DNA from: Chloroflexota bacterium
GTDB taxonomy: Bacteria; Chloroflexota; UBA11872; VXOZ01
Length of the DNA: 64,000 bases
Assembly (NCBI GenBank): GCA_026710945.1
Contig: JAPOQA010000050.1
Coordinates: 1 to 64,000, forward strand
Direction of reading: 5' to 3'
The notes beneath the pieces were generated by a model. It was not told the origin of the DNA. It saw nothing but the letters and a program-made list of their open reading frames with translations, and did not search any database. The translations under genes and the position numbers were made by a program. Positions within the stretch are counted from its first letter, which is position 1, and each line of letters begins with the position of its first letter. Positions 1-9,276 of the stretch are shown piece by piece.

Positions 1-479
1 CCTCTCCCTCGACGGGAGAGGGCTAGAGCCTGCCCCGTTCTCGATACGGGGGTGAGGGTGAATCTCCTGAATTCTCTCCATAGCATACCGATAATTGCTC
101 GGCTACAACTTGACACTGCACCAGCGCAAGGGGCCACTGCAACATAAAGACCCCCTCACCCCGACCCTCTCCCCGAGGAGAGGGAGGTTTTCTCGCCTAC
201 AGGTGAGTTACGCAAAGGTCCCCCCAGGGAGAGGGTGTAGATCTTGTGCCTCCGGCCGAATTTACGCCAAACCTGCCCCGTACTCGATACGCTGTATCGA
301 CATGATACGGGGGGTCTCCCAGGGAGAGGGAGTAGATCTTTTGCCTCCGGCCCGGGGTTACGCACAGGTCACAATTGGGAGAAGGATGTTCTCACGTCTG
401 CCCGTGCGGGCTGCGCAAGAGTCTTCCCTCAATAGAAGGAGAAACCTCTGCACAACGGGCTGCATAGACGAGCAGTCTC
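1..479. repeat. Dispersed GC-rich repeat cluster, continues off the left edge
   Basis: No gene is seen here. The stretch is made of short imperfect palindromes of the type CCCTCTCC..GGAGAGGG and of hairpins around CTCGATACGCTGTATCGA (about 276-310). The part from about 60 to 180 reappears in inverted orientation at about 32230-32345 with roughly 88% identity by eye, including the shared core CTCCATAGCATACCGATAA (77-95). The same building blocks occur at 22800-23045, 32200-32760 and 42090-42195. This looks like a non-coding dispersed repeat family. Confidence 0.75.
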
Positions 480-1415
480 CTAAGGTGAGCTGCTCGTTCC
501 CGCGCCATACCAGTTAAGCTTGCGCGCTACGCTCCACCACGGGTCCCAGGCCTCCACGCGGATGCGGCGCAGCGTGTACAACGCGTCGACCGACTGGTGC
601 ACGCCGGGTCCGATAATGACCGCGGCCTCGTATCCCGCAGCCTGCACTACCTGCCGGATCTGCTCGTTTTGGTAGCCAAGCGGATAGTCGAAGTAGCGCG
701 GGGTCCCTCCAACCCGTTCCTCCAAGAGCTGCTTCGAAATCACGACTTCCGCCAGCACCGCGCCCCAGTCTTTCACCGCAAGACGGGGCAAGTCTGCGTG
801 ATTGAGGGTGTGCGATTCCACTTCCATGCCAAAGTCCGCAATGTCGGTGAGCTGATCCCAGTCCATATACCCATCTTGGCGCTCATGAAATCCCGGCATC
901 ACGAAAAAGGTTGCCGGAACCTTGTACTGCTTGAGCACGGGAAACACCACGTCGTACTGGATTCTCCAGCCATCGTCGAACGTGAGCACGATCGGCATAT
1001 CGGGAAGCTCTGCCTCGCCCATAAGTCCCTTCAGCGCACTGTGAAGAGAGAGCGGCCGGTACCCGGCAGCGAGCATGCCGACCAGTTGTGCCTCAAAGAC
1101 ATGCGACACCGTCGCCCGGTGGTACATGAGGATCGGCAAGACGACTGAATTTTCCGGTATGGCCGGTTCGTTTCGATAAGGGGGCTGCCAGTATACCGGC
1201 TCGGCTGCTGGAGCAGCCACAGGGTTTTCCGTGGGCACCGCCTGCTGCCCCCGGTTCAAGCCCAAATCAGGGCCGCTATCGCTCAATTCAGAAGCAAACG
1301 GCGCTGCGGGAAGCCCCACCAATGGCACGGCGGCGGCAGCTCCCAAGAACTGACGCAGTACCTCCCGACGCGTGCTGTCACTGCCTTTGCGCTCGACCAC
1401 TTTTCCCAGTCCCAT
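480..1415 (-). CDS. Polysaccharide deacetylase (NodB/CE4 family), exported
   Basis: A 311-residue protein of the metal-dependent carbohydrate esterase 4 family, which removes acetyl groups from N-acetylated sugars in peptidoglycan, chitin-like or exopolysaccharide chains. The first 40 residues hold a twin-arginine-like export signal (RREVLRQFLGAAAAV at 17-31), so it is likely exported. A Pro/Ala linker follows, then the NodB domain: motif 1 TFDDGW (145-150, catalytic and metal Asp147/Asp148) and motif 2 SHTLNH (201-206, metal His202 and His206). The length is normal for a secreted single-domain member. The gene is divergent from the penicillin-binding protein gene, which fits a cell-wall role. 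The substrate cannot be told from sequence. Confidence 0.85.
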   Translation of the reverse strand: MGLGKVVERKGSDSTRREVLRQFLGAAAAVPLVGLPAAPFASELSDSGPDLGLNRGQQAVPTENPVAAPAAEPVYWQPPYRNEPAIPENSVVLPILMYHRATVSHVFEAQLVGMLAAGYRPLSLHSALKGLMGEAELPDMPIVLTFDDGWRIQYDVVFPVLKQYKVPATFFVMPGFHERQDGYMDWDQLTDIADFGMEVESHTLNHADLPRLAVKDWGAVLAEVVISKQLLEERVGGTPRYFDYPLGYQNEQIRQVVQAAGYEAAVIIGPGVHQSVDALYTLRRIRVEAWDPWWSVARKLNWYGAGTSSSP

Positions 1416-1946
1416 CGCACCATTCGCTTCTACCGGCAGTTGCTAACCGAATCGCCTCTGCTCAATTTCACCATACTACTCTCTTACGCAAAATGCACCC
1501 CCTTTTCGGTATCTCAATTAGTAGATATGGATTTGATAGCTTTGCGGACTGCATTTCATGTCATTCCGAGCGCAGCGAGGAATCTAAAATCCCGGCACTC
1601 TAGATTCTTCGTCGCTGTACTCCTCAGAATGACATAGTTGGGAGCGCTTTGGGTGTAGGTGCGCGCGATGCCTCCCGTTTCTTCACGGCCCAAGTCAGAA
1701 TCTACCCCGCTCCGTCTCCTCTTAGCTCTATCCAATTGGGTGGTTCAGGCACATGCGGTCGACACGTGCAGGACATTTGGCGAGCGCTCCACCGGACTTT
1801 CTGGGTAAGAATTGTGTACTCTGCCGGCAAACTGAGTCATTCCAGCTTGTCTAATGTATGATTGACACAATGAAGCTCAAATGAGGGTTGTGCCGCGACG
1901 AAGGGATTGATCTGCCGCGCTCCTCCCTCCAGGTGAATGCGGTTAC
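1416..1946. repeat. Intergenic region with palindromic repeat (copy D)
   Basis: This is the divergent promoter region of the deacetylase and PBP genes, with no gene seen. At 1558-1635 it carries a short copy of a palindromic repeat that starts ATGTCATTCCGAG and ends CAGAATGACAT, with an internal TCTAGATTC core. It matches the core of the larger composite elements at 17.8, 38.2 and 60.5 kb but lacks their outer arms. Confidence 0.7.
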
Positions 1947-4535
1947 ATGCTGGGGATAATCCGACAAGGCGCTGCAATACGCTGCGTATATCAAGGCCTG
2001 CGGCGTAGAGCGCAAATGGTTCTCGTCCTATGTGCAGGCGTCCTTCTGACCGCTTGCGGAGCGCAGATTGCTCCCGGAAACGACCTCGTAACTGACGCCG
2101 ACTACGCCGCGTGTCTCGACAACATCCGGACTCAGGCACTACCGGCAGCTACCTTCATCTACGACCGTCATGGCGTCTTGCTCGCAACCATAACCGATCC
2201 CGACGAAGGCCTGCGCATCGTCCTTACCAATGATGAGATTCCGCTCGTCGTCAAGCAAGCGACGGTGGCTTCCGAAGACCGCTTCTTCTATTCGCACCCC
2301 GGCTACGACATGCGGGCCATTACCCGTGCTTTCGTCCAGAATCAGCAAGCCGGCGAGGTCGTTTCCGGCGCCAGCACAATCACGCAGCAACTCGTCAAGA
2401 ATATCTGTCTCACGCCTGAGCAGACCTATGAACGCAAACTGAGAGAGATCAATCTCGCCGCTCGCCTGACCGAGCAGTTCAGCAGAGAGTCCATCCTCAC
2501 CTTCTACCTTAACAAGGTGTACTACGGCAGCCAGGCCTATGGGATCGAGGCGGCGGCCAACGTGTTCTTTGGCAAGAAGGCAATGGACCTCTCGCTTGCC
2601 GAAGCAGCGGTGCTTGCCGGGCTAACCCAGTCGCCCTCGAACGACAACCCTTACGTCAATTCGGATCGAGCAAAAGCCCGGCAGCAATATGTGCTCGCAC
2701 AGATGGTGGTGGCCGGCTACATTACACAAGCTGAGATGGAGGAAGCGCTGGCGCAGCCACTGGCGTACAAACGACTGCAGCAAGCCCCGGTAGCGGCCGA
2801 AGATGGAGAAGACGCAGAGAGCGAAGCAGCGGAAGGCGCGGTACTGGCGCCGCACTTTGTGCAATTCGTCCGCGATCAACTGGCGGAACTTTACGGGGCT
2901 GAGCGCGTGCGCCAGGGGGGGCTGCACGTATACACAACGCTTGATCTCAATCTGCAAAACATCGCCGAGGAAGTCGCGCGAGAACACATCGCGTCACTGG
3001 AAGGGTTCAACGTCTCCAATGCCGCCGTCGTGTCAATCAGACCGAAGAGCGGTGAGATACTCACCCTGGTCGGTAGCCTGGACTTTCATGATGAAGACAT
3101 CGACGGTCAGGTGAACGTCGCGTTGGCGCCGCGTCAGCCTGGCTCCGCCCTCAAGCCGCTCTTCTACGCGGCCGCATTCGAGAAGGGCTGGACGCCGGCC
3201 ACGACGATCTGGGACGTGCCGCTTTCGCTGGAGATTCCCAACGAACCCAACTATGCGCCCCGCAACTTCAGCGGCAGGTTCAAAGGCCCCGTCACCGTGC
3301 GGCACGCCCTTGCCAACTCCTTCAATGTTGCCGCAGTGCGCATGGGTCTCTTTCTCGGTTTGGAAACGGCCATCGATACCATGCAAAGCTTGGGAATGAC
3401 CACCTTCGACAACCGCAGCCGCTTCGGCCCCAGCATTGTGCTCGGCGGGGGTGAAGTAAAGCTGCTGGAGTTGACAAACGCCTACTCGGTGCTGGCGCGC
3501 GGCGGCAGCTACATTCCGGTTTCTGCGATTCTCCGCGTGGAAGATACCCAGGGCAATGTGTTGGAGCGCTATGAACTGCCGGACGTGCAGGAAGTATTCG
3601 ATCCCCGCATTGCCTACCAGATCACCAATATCCTCTCCGACAGCAAGACCCGTGCAGCCGAGTTTGGGCCATATACGCCGCTCGAGCTCTCCCGTCCCGC
3701 CGCGGCAAAGACGGGGACCACCGATGACAACCGTGACGGCTGGACGATTGGATACACCCCTCAGCTCGTTACTGGTGTTTGGGTGGGGAATTCCGACGGT
3801 TCACCAACGTGGAATCTCACTGGGATGCGCGGCGCAACGCCGATTTGGAACGCATTCATGGAAGCCGCGCTTGCGGATACACGTGTGGTGGACTTCACCA
3901 AACCCCGAGGCATGGTGGAAGTGGAAGTTTGCACCCAGACCGGTCTGCTCCCTACGCCCTACTGCGGCCAGACCCACAGTGAAATCTTCCTCGATGAGAA
4001 TACGCCGCGCCTCGTGGATAACATCTTCATTCCATTCCGAATACACAAGGAATCCGGCTTGCGCGCCGGCCCGAATGTACCGGCATCACAGACGGAAGTC
4101 AGAGTCTTCATGGTGGTACCGGAAGAGGCAAACGAATGGGCAAGAGCGGAGGCAGTGGCTACTGCGCCTACGGAGGAATACTCTATACCGCCGGACGATC
4201 CCGTGATCATCCTCTATCCGCGTGATGGTGACGTTGTGCGCAGTCTCTTGCGGATTCGCGGCAATGCGTTCTTCCCCGGCTTTCAGTCTTACGAAGTATC
4301 CTATGCCGGCAAGGAAAATCCGGACCTGTGGGTGCGGATTACGTACTCTACGGAGCCGAAAGCCAATGAAGTGCTGGCGGGGTGGGACACAATCCAGAAC
4401 CCCGACGGTGTCTATATGGTACGTCTGACTGCGCAGGACTCTGCAGGCAAGATACGATCGCAGACGGTAACATTCGCGATCAAGAATACCGAAACTGCGC
4501 AAGAGAGCGAACCCGATTCAGAGAGTTCGCAGTAG
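1947..4535 (+). CDS. Class A penicillin-binding protein (PBP1A-type), possible lipoprotein
   Basis: Bifunctional peptidoglycan synthase of 862 residues: a glycosyltransferase 51 domain polymerises lipid II and a transpeptidase domain cross-links the stem peptides outside the membrane. The GT51 domain spans about residues 55-240 with catalytic Glu110 in EDRFFYSHPG and the motif GASTITQQLVKN. The transpeptidase spans about 355-660, with SALK (nucleophile Ser400, Lys403), SFN (458-460) and KTGT (588-591). A C-terminal beta-rich domain follows. The N-terminus is unusual: RRR is followed by a hydrophobic stretch ending LLTACG, a good lipobox with Cys37, where class A PBPs normally have a plain transmembrane anchor. 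An internal ATG at 2016 would remove the charged residues, so the upstream start is preferred. Confidence 0.93.
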   Translation: MLGIIRQGAAIRCVYQGLRRRAQMVLVLCAGVLLTACGAQIAPGNDLVTDADYAACLDNIRTQALPAATFIYDRHGVLLATITDPDEGLRIVLTNDEIPLVVKQATVASEDRFFYSHPGYDMRAITRAFVQNQQAGEVVSGASTITQQLVKNICLTPEQTYERKLREINLAARLTEQFSRESILTFYLNKVYYGSQAYGIEAAANVFFGKKAMDLSLAEAAVLAGLTQSPSNDNPYVNSDRAKARQQYVLAQMVVAGYITQAEMEEALAQPLAYKRLQQAPVAAEDGEDAESEAAEGAVLAPHFVQFVRDQLAELYGAERVRQGGLHVYTTLDLNLQNIAEEVAREHIASLEGFNVSNAAVVSIRPKSGEILTLVGSLDFHDEDIDGQVNVALAPRQPGSALKPLFYAAAFEKGWTPATTIWDVPLSLEIPNEPNYAPRNFSGRFKGPVTVRHALANSFNVAAVRMGLFLGLETAIDTMQSLGMTTFDNRSRFGPSIVLGGGEVKLLELTNAYSVLARGGSYIPVSAILRVEDTQGNVLERYELPDVQEVFDPRIAYQITNILSDSKTRAAEFGPYTPLELSRPAAAKTGTTDDNRDGWTIGYTPQLVTGVWVGNSDGSPTWNLTGMRGATPIWNAFMEAALADTRVVDFTKPRGMVEVEVCTQTGLLPTPYCGQTHSEIFLDENTPRLVDNIFIPFRIHKESGLRAGPNVPASQTEVRVFMVVPEEANEWARAEAVATAPTEEYSIPPDDPVIILYPRDGDVVRSLLRIRGNAFFPGFQSYEVSYAGKENPDLWVRITYSTEPKANEVLAGWDTIQNPDGVYMVRLTAQDSAGKIRSQTVTFAIKNTETAQESEPDSESSQ

Positions 4536-4748
4536 GCGGAAGTTTCCCCCTCACCTTGCTATACTAAGGAAGGATGTCCGCGTCTTATCCGCAAGGTTAC
4601 GAAGACCAGCAATGGGGGGCCTCCATTCCAGCCGGAGCGCGGGCGTGCATAGACTCGCCGGCGATAGTGCTTCCGGTTGCCGGAATTGGAGCGCATTTGC
4701 GGGTGGCGGTAACGTCACCCATCAAAGTGAAGGGAGAGCGGCCTCGTC

Positions 4749-5897
4749 ATGGCTACAAAAGTAATTCCCGGCCTGGAAGGTGTTGCTGCGGCAGAGACCC
4801 GGTTGAGCTTTGTTGACGGTCTCGCCGGTGAACTTTTCATCGGCGGGCATCCGCTCATGGAGCTTGCTCCCAACGCGACCTTCGAAGAGGCCGCGTTTCT
4901 CTTGTGGCATGACCGACTCCCGGATGCACAGGAACTCGCGGCCCTAAAGTCCCGGTTCCAAGGCGGTCAGCACCTGCCACCCACTACCCAGCACGTGCTC
5001 GAAGCCGCCGCTGCCAGGAATGCTCCGGTGATCGACGCGCTGCGTATGGCCTGTGCCACCCTTTCCCTTGGCGACACAAACCCCGATGATACGAGCCCGG
5101 AAGGTCAGCTTCGCCGTGCGGAAAAGATCTGCGCGGCGTTTCCCGTTATCGTGGCCAATTACGTCCGTGTGAGAGAAGGCAAGGATGTCGTCGCGCCCCG
5201 GGATGATTTCGGTCACGCCGCCAATTACCTATACATGCTAACGGGCGACGAGCCGCACGCCGATTTCGTGCGCGCCGTGGATACCTACCTCGTTACGGCC
5301 ATGGACCACGGCATGAACGCCTCTACGTTTACGGGTCGCGTCATCGTCTCTACGGAGTCTGACCTCTACTCCGCCATTACCGGTTCCATCGGCGCTCTCA
5401 AAGGGCCTGCCCACGGCGGCGCACCCGGGCCGGCGCTCGACATGGTCTTTGAAATCGGCACGGCGGACCGCGCCGATGCGAACATCCGCGAACGCCTGGA
5501 ACGCGGCGAGCGTTTGATGGGCTTCGGCCACCGCGTTTACAAAGTGCGCGATCCCCGGGCCGACGTGCTCTCGCAAGCGGCGGAACGGCTCTACGAACAG
5601 GCCGGCGACCGCACGCTCTACGACCTGGCCCGTGCGGTTGAGGAAACTGCCCTGCGCCTCCTTGAAGAGTACAAACCGGGCCGCAACCTGCAGACAAATC
5701 TGGAATACTACACGGCGCTCGTGCTGCACGGTGTCGGCATGTCCGCCGAGCTCTTCACGCCCACATTCGCAGTGGGTCGCGTGGGCGGGTGGTCTGCGCA
5801 TTGCCTGGAGCAACTTTCGCACAACCGCCTCATACGTCCTTCCTCGGTCTACACGGGTCCCACCGACCGTCGCTGGGTGCCGCTGGATCAGCGCTAG
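4749..5897 (+). CDS. Citrate synthase family protein (citrate / 2-methylcitrate synthase)
   Basis: A 382-residue soluble enzyme that condenses acetyl-CoA (or propionyl-CoA) with oxaloacetate at the entry to the TCA or methylcitrate cycle. Family signatures seen in order: the N-terminal small-domain segment FIGGHPLMELAPNATFEEAA, MDHGMNASTF with a catalytic-type His, GALKGPAHGGA, GFGHRVYKVRDPRADVL and AVGRVGGWSAHCLEQ near the end, which holds substrate-binding Arg. About 380 residues is the size of the Gram-positive/archaeal dimeric type. A purine-rich AAGGGAGAG site lies 8-15 bases before the ATG. Sequence alone does not separate citrate from 2-methylcitrate synthase; no prpB or prpD neighbour is present, so citrate synthase is more likely. 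Confidence 0.92.
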   Translation: MATKVIPGLEGVAAAETRLSFVDGLAGELFIGGHPLMELAPNATFEEAAFLLWHDRLPDAQELAALKSRFQGGQHLPPTTQHVLEAAAARNAPVIDALRMACATLSLGDTNPDDTSPEGQLRRAEKICAAFPVIVANYVRVREGKDVVAPRDDFGHAANYLYMLTGDEPHADFVRAVDTYLVTAMDHGMNASTFTGRVIVSTESDLYSAITGSIGALKGPAHGGAPGPALDMVFEIGTADRADANIRERLERGERLMGFGHRVYKVRDPRADVLSQAAERLYEQAGDRTLYDLARAVEETALRLLEEYKPGRNLQTNLEYYTALVLHGVGMSAELFTPTFAVGRVGGWSAHCLEQLSHNRLIRPSSVYTGPTDRRWVPLDQR

Positions 5898-6130
5898 CAC
5901 GCTCCCTCAACGAACCTGCCGGCCTGTGGCAGTCACAGCGGCTGCCTAGAGTTCATCCGTGTCTGGAAGCGATTGTATCCCGCATCTTGTTCACTTGACT
6001 CCCGCCGCATTTCACTGCAACCTATATGGCAACATCCTGTGTAGGTATGTGTAGTGTGCGCACTTAAGACACGCGGGCTAGTTAGTTGGCGCATACTCAA
6101 GATCAACATCTATGAGAGGAGCAAATTCTC

Positions 6131-7501
6131 ATGTTGGCTAAGCGTTATTCACGGCGAGCTTTTCTAGGCGCCGCCACAGTGGTAGGCGGCGCGGCGTTCC
6201 TGGCCGCCTGCGGCGCCCAGACCGGCGCCATGCCGGCGGAAGAGATGCCGGCTGAAAAAGCAGAAGAGGCCAAAGCCGAGATGGCTCCCGAAATGGAGCC
6301 GGTGCAGCTCATCTACCTCTCGCGCGACTCAGCCTCAACCACGGAGAAGGTGCGCGCGTACTTTGACACCTATGAGGCCGAGACCCCCAATGTCACGATC
6401 GACCTGCAGAATCTGCCCAGCGTAGCTGAGGCCGAGACAAAGCTCAGGGTGGCCGCGGCGGCTGGCGTGCCCATCGACTTCTTGCGTTGCAGTTGGGGCT
6501 CGTATCTCGACCTGGCGGAAGCTGAAGTGCTCTCGCAGTTGGATGAGTTCTTCAAGCGCGATGGGCTGGTAGCCACGGAGATCTTCCTGCCTGCCACGTT
6601 GACGCAGTGGCTCGACAAAGGGGTGCTGTGGGGTATGCCGGCGTCCGGCAATTGCGATGCCTTGCTCATGAATAAGCAATTGCTCGACACGGCTGGTCTG
6701 GATGCACCGTCTACTGACCCGGCAGATGCTTCCTGGACGATGGATAAGTTTCTCGACTACGCCCAGGCAATGACCCAAGGCGAGGAGCAATTCGGGCACA
6801 CGGGCGGCGTCTCCGCGTTCAACGTTTCCGGCATCGCCACCGGCACCTACTTCGGCGAGTTCTGCTGGAACGAGGAAGAGAAGCGCGGGAACATGGATAG
6901 CCCCGTCTTCATCGACGCGCTGCAGTACTGGTACGACCTGCGCGAGAAGCATAATGTAGTTCCCAACGCGGACCAGTCCGCCGAACTCAGCGGCGAGCAG
7001 CATATCTGGCAGACCGGCAAGGTCGGTTTCCACATTACCAATGGCTACAAGCCGGCGGTGGAGTTCGAGGTGATCGGCGCGGCTCTGCCTTACACCGGCG
7101 AAGCGCCGAATAAGTCCGGCCGCGCCTGGTATCCGGCCATCCTGATGGGCGTCGGTGAAAAAGTCGACCACGCCTGGAACGTGATGAAGTGGATGATGTC
7201 GGGCGAAAACAGCGTGGGCTACACGCTGGCCGTAAACCACACCATCAGCCCGGTGGCGGCGGTTTCCACGCTGCCCGCGGAGCGGCTGAAGGAAGAGACG
7301 GGCTACGATTCGGTTGCCCACGCCAACCAGTCGGCGTACAGCGGCCCGGCCGGTTGGGGCTTGCTGCGCTACACGACCTGGGGCGAATGGCGCGCAGCCA
7401 TCGGCCCAGTCTACGAAGAGTTCAACACGGGCAACATGACCGCCGAGGAATACGGCCGCGCGGCTACCGATCTGCTGAACGCGATCATCATTCCTGAGTA
7501 G
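6131..7501 (+). CDS. Extracellular solute-binding lipoprotein, sugar ABC transporter
   Basis: A 456-residue family 1 solute-binding protein of a carbohydrate ABC importer. The N-terminus RRAFLGAATVVGGAAFLAAC is a twin-arginine-like signal ending in a lipobox, so the mature protein should be lipid-anchored at its Cys. An Ala/Glu/Pro/Met-rich linker follows (about 33-60), then the two-lobed binding fold with typical patterns such as YFDTYEAETPNVTIDLQ and GKVGFHITNGYK. A strong GAGAGGAG site precedes the ATG by 9 bases. No permease or ATPase gene follows; a strong terminator-like hairpin does, so this is an orphan binding protein whose transport partners lie elsewhere. The exact sugar is not predictable. 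Confidence 0.9.
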   Translation: MLAKRYSRRAFLGAATVVGGAAFLAACGAQTGAMPAEEMPAEKAEEAKAEMAPEMEPVQLIYLSRDSASTTEKVRAYFDTYEAETPNVTIDLQNLPSVAEAETKLRVAAAAGVPIDFLRCSWGSYLDLAEAEVLSQLDEFFKRDGLVATEIFLPATLTQWLDKGVLWGMPASGNCDALLMNKQLLDTAGLDAPSTDPADASWTMDKFLDYAQAMTQGEEQFGHTGGVSAFNVSGIATGTYFGEFCWNEEEKRGNMDSPVFIDALQYWYDLREKHNVVPNADQSAELSGEQHIWQTGKVGFHITNGYKPAVEFEVIGAALPYTGEAPNKSGRAWYPAILMGVGEKVDHAWNVMKWMMSGENSVGYTLAVNHTISPVAAVSTLPAERLKEETGYDSVAHANQSAYSGPAGWGLLRYTTWGEWRAAIGPVYEEFNTGNMTAEEYGRAATDLLNAIIIPE

Positions 7502-7565
7502 CGGTGGCGAAACTGTTCGTTCCCAACGCAGGAGAATGAGCAGTCGTACTGAAGATGGCACACAC

Positions 7566-7594
7566 AGAGGCGGGAGGTCTCACCTCCCGCCTCT
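7566..7594. terminator. Rho-independent-like hairpin between convergent genes
   Basis: A perfect 13-bp stem (7566-7578 with 7582-7594) around a 3-base loop, GC-rich, ending in TTT. It lies 65 bases after the solute-binding protein stop and before the convergent nuclease-like gene, so it could end transcription from the left. The T tract is short. Confidence 0.7.
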
Positions 7595-7751
7595 TTGCCG
7601 CTGTCATGCCGGAACTAAAGCGATCATCGGAGTCAATACGCACAAGGATCAGCAAGTAGCTGTAGCAATCCACGGGCGAGGTGTCCGGCTTGGTGAGAAC
7701 CATGTGGCTGCGACCACTGCTGAGTCGGCAGTGCGCGTCGTTTGTTTGACG

Positions 7752-9119
7752 TCAAGCAGAGGTGTTCGCTTCTTCTCCAACCTCTGGCTGAGCCATTCCG
7801 CTCCGGTTCTCCTCCAAGCAATCAAGGACGATGCTGTTGATCTCAGGGAACTGGTCTCGGGCAAAGGCCTCGAGTCTCTCCTTAATGGTCTGGCGAATCC
7901 TCTCCTCGTCCCACCAGTGCTCGTAGTCCGATCTCTCCAGTATGCTCACCCCAAAGGGCAGTTCGATGTAGTCTTCCGAATATTCCGGCAGCGGATCCTT
8001 GAACACCCAGGGCTTCGTCGCGACACGATCGTATATCCTCCTCCTCAGGTCCTCATTGGCTCTCTTGGCAATGACAAGGAATAGGTCCACCGCGTTGTTC
8101 GTGACGCGAACTTGAAAGAGCAGTAGGCTGAAAGGCCAAGTGTCAGTCTTGAGCACCTCGTACTTGCTCCATTCTGCAGAGACAAAACGATAGTATGGAA
8201 GATTGCATTTGGCTTTCTCCCATTCTTCGTGCGCGCCGACCGCCTCGTCCACCATGTGGTATCCCTCGCTCACGTAGTTGGGCTCGTACCGGTCCCGGTG
8301 TTCGATAATCAGATCGATAGCCTTCTTATGCTTCCGGTAGATCTTGCGGGCCAGATTGTGAACCTCATCGCTGACTTCAGGCACGATTTTTCTCCTCAAT
8401 GTGATCCCGTATTGACGCAGTATGGCGGCAACGTCTTGGTGAACAGAGGCACCCTTTTCCTCAATGATTCGATGAATAATCTGCGAAATGCGAGAGTAGT
8501 CAAGCGTCGTCCAATGGTCTCTTTCCATTGCGTCTTCGGGGCTATCCCCCATCCGCGTGAGAAACACCAGGAGAATCGTGTAGTCTGGGTAATTCTCTTT
8601 GAGCGCCTTCCGATAGAAGGCCAGTTGATTCTCGCCCTCCGATGCCCATACTTTGTTTTCCACTGCGCACAGGAATTTAGCCTGCTCGTTGCGAATGCAG
8701 ATGTCCAACCGGCCGTTTCCCCCGTCAAGTTCGAGGTAGTGCTCCCGGCGCACCGTCGTGCCCATCCGGGCACTGGAGCGAACTGCGCGAGCAGCACCGA
8801 TTTCGACAAGAAACTCCCTGAGGAAATAGTCGTCGAGGCCGTGATTGTCTCCAGGGCGCAACAGCCAGGCGAGGAAATCGGAATGAAAACTCTCGGAACC
8901 ATCCAATCGCAAGGTCCTGAAGACGTCCACCTTCTTTTGCCACCTTGGAGCGATGGCCGCCAACCGCGCCAGATCCTCTCCGTCCTCCTCCAAGCGCCGC
9001 AAGGACCGGCGAGCGGTTTCATCCTGGAGGATGAAGAGTTGGTCGAGGTCTCCCAAGTCGTCCTGCAGCTCTTCCAAGGCCCCAGTCAGCCCAGGGCTTC
9101 GACCGTCGTGAGTCGTCAT
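7752..9119 (-). CDS. PD-(D/E)XK nuclease superfamily protein
   Basis: About 455 residues from the chosen ATG at 9119; an in-frame start at 9206 is possible but its leader looks non-coding. The N-terminal half matches the PDDEXK_4-type nuclease fold: HSDFLAWLLRP (79-89), NGRLDICI with metal Asp139, AVENKVWASEGENQL with the E-x-K pair Glu154/Lys156 and a trailing Gln165, followed by a strand ending FLTRMG. Members of this family are often found alone or near defence and mobile genes, but their biochemical role is mostly unknown. The C-terminal 200 residues are charged, alpha/beta in character and not recognised. There is no methyltransferase beside it, so it is not an evident restriction-modification gene. 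It is convergent with the solute-binding protein gene. Confidence 0.8.
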   Translation of the reverse strand: MTTHDGRSPGLTGALEELQDDLGDLDQLFILQDETARRSLRRLEEDGEDLARLAAIAPRWQKKVDVFRTLRLDGSESFHSDFLAWLLRPGDNHGLDDYFLREFLVEIGAARAVRSSARMGTTVRREHYLELDGGNGRLDICIRNEQAKFLCAVENKVWASEGENQLAFYRKALKENYPDYTILLVFLTRMGDSPEDAMERDHWTTLDYSRISQIIHRIIEEKGASVHQDVAAILRQYGITLRRKIVPEVSDEVHNLARKIYRKHKKAIDLIIEHRDRYEPNYVSEGYHMVDEAVGAHEEWEKAKCNLPYYRFVSAEWSKYEVLKTDTWPFSLLLFQVRVTNNAVDLFLVIAKRANEDLRRRIYDRVATKPWVFKDPLPEYSEDYIELPFGVSILERSDYEHWWDEERIRQTIKERLEAFARDQFPEINSIVLDCLEENRSGMAQPEVGEEANTSA

Positions 9120-9276
9120 AGCATCTCTAAAGCCTATTTGGAAAAAACCTGCGTGGTAGGATGTGATGTGTCCGACAAACCCGCTTACCAGGCGGGAGTA
9201 TACCATTTATAGTGGTAGTGGCGCGGAGAGTTCATAACGACTTGGCGGAGCGTTGCCGGAAGGAATCGGTGCAACC

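Noticed and set aside
4560-4565. Promoter of the citrate synthase gene (TATACT)
   Set aside because: A -10-like box is present but there is no -35 element at a usable distance, and it is far (about 180 bases) from the start codon.
6335-7561. Long minus-strand open frame (408 codons)
   Set aside because: Antisense to the solute-binding protein at 6131-7501. It is a product of high G+C at third positions.
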